A program made the position numbers and the translations under genes. Under the pieces are notes generated by a model. That model was not told where the DNA came from, did not search any database, and saw only the letters and a program-made list of their open reading frames with translations. A DNA stretch of 42,810 nucleotides from Virgisporangium aurantiacum (GTDB taxonomy: Bacteria; Actinomycetota; Actinomycetes; Mycobacteriales; Micromonosporaceae), in NCBI RefSeq assembly GCF_016863635.1, contig NZ_BOPG01000117.1, positions 1-42,810 on the forward strand. Reading direction: 5' to 3'. Of the stretch, positions 40,328 through 42,810 are shown in pieces (position 1 is the first letter of the stretch; each line of letters starts with the position of its first letter).

Positions 40328-42772
40328 TTAGCGTTCGGCGCTCGTGCTGGTCCGCCGTCTCGATCCTCGACGGGCGAGCTGCTCGATGGCGGTCGGCTTG
40401 TGCGGCCCGGTGCGGGCGATCGCCTGCCGCAGCGCGAGGGCTTCGCCGACGATCGGCAGCGGTGGCCGGGTGCGCATCGTGAACGCGGCGGTCTGCCGGG
40501 CCGCCACGACGAGGCGGGCCGCGGCGGTGTAGGCGTCGAGGTGGGCGAGGTCGTGGCCGTCGAGTTCCGGCTCGGTGTGGCGGGCCAACTGGGTTGCGTC
40601 CTCGGGGGAGCACGAGAAGTAGATCTTGTTGCGGGCGTTGGCGGACAAGGCGAGTTGGGTGTCGCGGGGGAGTTGGGTGAGGTTCTGGTGGGCCAGGACG
40701 AGGGACAGGTGGTAGCCGCGGGCTTCGGCGAGCATGTCGGTGACGGAACCGGCGAGGTTGAGGACGTTGTGCGCTTCGTCGATGTAGCAGACGGCGTCGC
40801 GGCGTTCGGGTTCGGGGAGGCGGGCGCGGGCGGTGGCGGCCTGCCAGACGGACGCGAACACGAACGACCCCATGAGTTTCGCGGTCTCCTCACCGAGTTG
40901 GCCTTTGGGGAGCCGGGCGATGAGGATGCCGCCGTCGAGCACGTGTCCCATGTCGAAACTGGACTGGGGGACGCCGAGGGTCTGGCGGACGAAGTCGCGC
41001 AGCAGGAACGCCCGCAGCCTCGCCAGGACCGGGCCGATGACCTGTGCCCGCAGCGGTGGGGGAGTGGACTCGTACCAGTCCCAGAAGCCTTGGAGGCCTT
41101 CGGGATCGTCGAGGTCGGCGGTGAACCGGGCCCGGAACTGTTTGTCGTTGAGCAGCGGCGGCACCAGCGTCAGCGTCGCGTTGGCCTTGCGCATCAAGGT
41201 GAGGCAGGCGACGCGCAGCACGTCGTCGATCCGTGGTCCCCAGTGCCGTTGGAAGATCTTCGAGAAGATCGCGACGATGTTGTCCACGACGAGGTCGTGG
41301 TCCGGGTTTGCTGAGGACCCGGCGAGGGGGTTGAGGGTGGCGCCGCCGGGTTGGTCGGGGTCGATGAGCACGACCCGGCCGGCCAACGTCGCGGGGATGC
41401 GGTCGAGGACGTCCAGGGCGAGATCGCCCTTCGGGTCGATGACCACCACACCACGGCGGGCCGTGATGTCGTCCATGATCATGTGGCAGAGCTGGGTGGA
41501 CTTGCCGGATCCGGTCGCGCCGAGAACGTGGATGTGTTGCCGGGCGTCGGCGATCGGCACGGCGACGGTGTGTCCGCCGACCTCCGCACTGCCGAGGATC
41601 TTGGTGCCGCGGCCACCGGTCGGGACCGTCACCGGTGCGGGCACGGCGCGGGCCCGGGCGCGGTCCAGGCCGGGTACCGCGACGTCGGTCGGCAGGCCGG
41701 CGATGACGGCCAGTTCGTCGACGGACAGCAGGAATCCGCGGGTGAACCTGCGGGCGGCCAGCACCGCTCCGGGTGCCGAGAGGTGCCGGCGGCGGAGCCG
41801 GTTGCGTCCGGTGTAGGCGCCGAACCCGGCGGCGATGCCATGTGCCAGGGCGGTCAGGCGCCCGGTCGTGAGGTCCGGTCCGCCGGATCGGGTGGTGGCG
41901 ACGGCGTAGCGGATCGCCGTCTCCCATTGCGGTCGCAGGCTTTTGTCGATGGCCGGTCGGGCGTCGCGGTCCCGGATCGGGTCGGCGGCACGCACGCGGT
42001 CGCCGGTGCGGGTGGTGCGGCGTGGTGGGCCGGGGGTGGCGAGTTCGGTGACGATCTCGGTGATCAGGGTGAGGGCGCCGCGCAGTAGTGCGGTCGGGTC
42101 GAGCAGGCCGCCCGTGGGCTGCCCGGTTCGTAGGGCGGTCGCGCCTCGACGCAACCGGGCAAGTTGGCGTGGGGTGGCGGGCCGGATGAGGATCTGCGTG
42201 CAGGCGTGCTCGCCGGTGCGCAGTCCGGTGCCGGCGGCGATCAGCGCCCGGGTCGGGTCCGTCTTGTGGTCGACGCTCAGCGGATACCAGGCCGGCAGTG
42301 CCGGTGCCAGCGTCCCGCCGACGGTGTGCCGGGCGGCCGGCATCGGCGGGGTGGCGTCGGTGATGGTGGTGCCCGCGCCGGGCCAGGCCGCCCGGGCCGC
42401 GGCCGCGACCGGTTCCGCGGCGACGATGCCGGGCAGCCAGACGACGATGCTTACCTGCCGGCCGGTCCACCGGTACTCGACGGCCACGTGCGGCACGCCG
42501 TGCAGGCGCCGACGGCCGGGAGCGGGGGCGAGGAGTTCGTGCATCGTCGCCCACCAGGCGGCCGCTCCGGCCGGGTCGACCTGCGCCGGCGGAGTGATGG
42601 TCAGCTGCTGCGCGCCGTCGGCGAGCCGCCGGTGCCGGCGGCGATACACCGCGGTCTGGACGGCGATGCGCCCGACGGCCGCGGCGACGGCGATCACGAG
42701 CAGCCACGGCCGGTGGTACATCGCGGCCGCAGTATGTTCGATCAGGTCGAGCAGGGGCGAATGCGGCACCAT
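40328..42772 (-). CDS. VirD4/TraG-like conjugative coupling ATPase
   Basis: An 814-residue ATPase related to type IV secretion coupling proteins, which bring DNA to the transfer channel. The N-terminus has a membrane segment (PWLLVIAVAAAVGRIAVQTA, 22-41). The middle 350 residues are specific to the actinobacterial family. The motor domain has Walker A LGATGSGKST (418-427), VVVIDPKGDLALDVLDRI, Walker B AVCYIDEAH, and LAHQNLTQLPRDTQLALSAN. The start is ATG 42772 or GTG 42769; GAGGAG lies closer to the GTG. It converges on the NLR-like gene, with only 19 bases between their ends, and immediately follows another minus-strand gene at the right edge. Confidence 0.87.
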   Translation of the reverse strand: MVPHSPLLDLIEHTAAAMYHRPWLLVIAVAAAVGRIAVQTAVYRRRHRRLADGAQQLTITPPAQVDPAGAAAWWATMHELLAPAPGRRRLHGVPHVAVEYRWTGRQVSIVVWLPGIVAAEPVAAAARAAWPGAGTTITDATPPMPAARHTVGGTLAPALPAWYPLSVDHKTDPTRALIAAGTGLRTGEHACTQILIRPATPRQLARLRRGATALRTGQPTGGLLDPTALLRGALTLITEIVTELATPGPPRRTTRTGDRVRAADPIRDRDARPAIDKSLRPQWETAIRYAVATTRSGGPDLTTGRLTALAHGIAAGFGAYTGRNRLRRRHLSAPGAVLAARRFTRGFLLSVDELAVIAGLPTDVAVPGLDRARARAVPAPVTVPTGGRGTKILGSAEVGGHTVAVPIADARQHIHVLGATGSGKSTQLCHMIMDDITARRGVVVIDPKGDLALDVLDRIPATLAGRVVLIDPDQPGGATLNPLAGSSANPDHDLVVDNIVAIFSKIFQRHWGPRIDDVLRVACLTLMRKANATLTLVPPLLNDKQFRARFTADLDDPEGLQGFWDWYESTPPPLRAQVIGPVLARLRAFLLRDFVRQTLGVPQSSFDMGHVLDGGILIARLPKGQLGEETAKLMGSFVFASVWQAATARARLPEPERRDAVCYIDEAHNVLNLAGSVTDMLAEARGYHLSLVLAHQNLTQLPRDTQLALSANARNKIYFSCSPEDATQLARHTEPELDGHDLAHLDAYTAAARLVVAARQTAAFTMRTRPPLPIVGEALALRQAIARTGPHKPTAIEQLARRGSRRRTSTSAER

Positions 42773-42778
42773 GTCTCC

Positions 42779-42810
42779 TCAGCCTTCGAGGTCGAGGTCG
42801 GCGACGCCTG
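42779..42810 (-). CDS. C-terminal end of an upstream gene (partial)
   Basis: Nine codons (GVADLDLEG) and a TGA read into the window from the right edge, seven bases before the coupling ATPase start. A VirB4-like or other transfer gene would be expected, but nothing identifies it. Confidence 0.35.
   Translation of the reverse strand, partial: GVADLDLEG

Noticed and set aside
39148..40893. A minus-strand 581-residue frame across the TPR repeats
   Set aside because: It is the antisense of the TPR repeats and an out-of-frame overlap with the coupling ATPase; no domain is seen.

Overview
The window is high-GC actinomycete DNA: strong third-position GC bias, many GTG starts, GGAGG-type ribosome binding sites, and families typical of filamentous actinobacteria (TIGR02569-like kinase, DUF4192, replication-relaxation protein, NB-ARC/TPR proteins). 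The genus cannot be fixed from the sequence.

Region 1 (1-11118) is part of a RiPP gene cluster for a thiazole/oxazole-modified peptide, most likely a thiopeptide. A short plus-strand precursor gene (8049-8249) has an acidic leader and a Ser/Thr/Cys-rich core. Divergent from it runs a translationally coupled minus-strand operon: ocin-ThiF leader-binding protein, Zn-domain/YcaO cyclodehydratase, two-domain SagB-type azoline dehydrogenase, and a LanB-type dehydratase that runs off the left edge. Downstream of the precursor, after a hairpin, lie a second Zn-domain/YcaO protein and a short-chain dehydrogenase. No pyridine (aza-cycloaddition) synthase, LanB elimination protein or exporter is visible; they would have to lie to the left.

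Region 2 (11395-13409 and 16628-17594) is a decayed zone: an integrase broken by a frameshift and lacking its H-x-x-R box, a tRNA-Ile(UAU) gene, and remnants of a flavin reductase and a MarR regulator. It looks like an old island boundary. Inside it sits an intact overlapping operon of a secreted serine hydrolase, a histidine kinase and a NarL-type response regulator (13466-16564).

Region 3 (17451-21828) holds small regulatory proteins: three paralogous ArsR-family repressors, a STAS protein, a roadblock/LC7-like protein and an unknown protein. Three near-identical palindromes, CAGTTGC-N8-GCAACTG, lie upstream of two of the arsR genes and the unknown gene. Two short tandem-repeat tracts lie here too.

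Region 4 (21948-24317) has a phosphotransferase-like protein, a histidine-phosphatase-fold protein and a SMI1/KNR4-like protein.

Region 5 (24429-34411 and 40328-42810, mostly minus strand) resembles a conjugative or plasmid-derived module: an SLT/M23 peptidoglycan hydrolase, DUF4192 protein, winged-helix protein, GGDEF protein, FAD monooxygenase, AAA ATPase, three coupled unknown genes, a replication-relaxation protein and a VirD4/TraG-like coupling ATPase.

Region 6 (34700-40308, plus strand) is inserted in that module. It has a small membrane protein, a HEAT-repeat protein and then the most striking pair in the window: a small helical Bell-like protein ending in a putative amyloid motif, followed at once by an NB-ARC/TPR (NLR-like) protein whose N-terminal coding region carries the matching motif. 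This looks like a bacterial NLR/amyloid-signalling cell-death or immunity system. The TPR domain is built of nearly identical 42-residue repeats. The junction between the two genes contains a C6 run and no good start codon for the second, so the receptor may be made by frameshifting or coupling.
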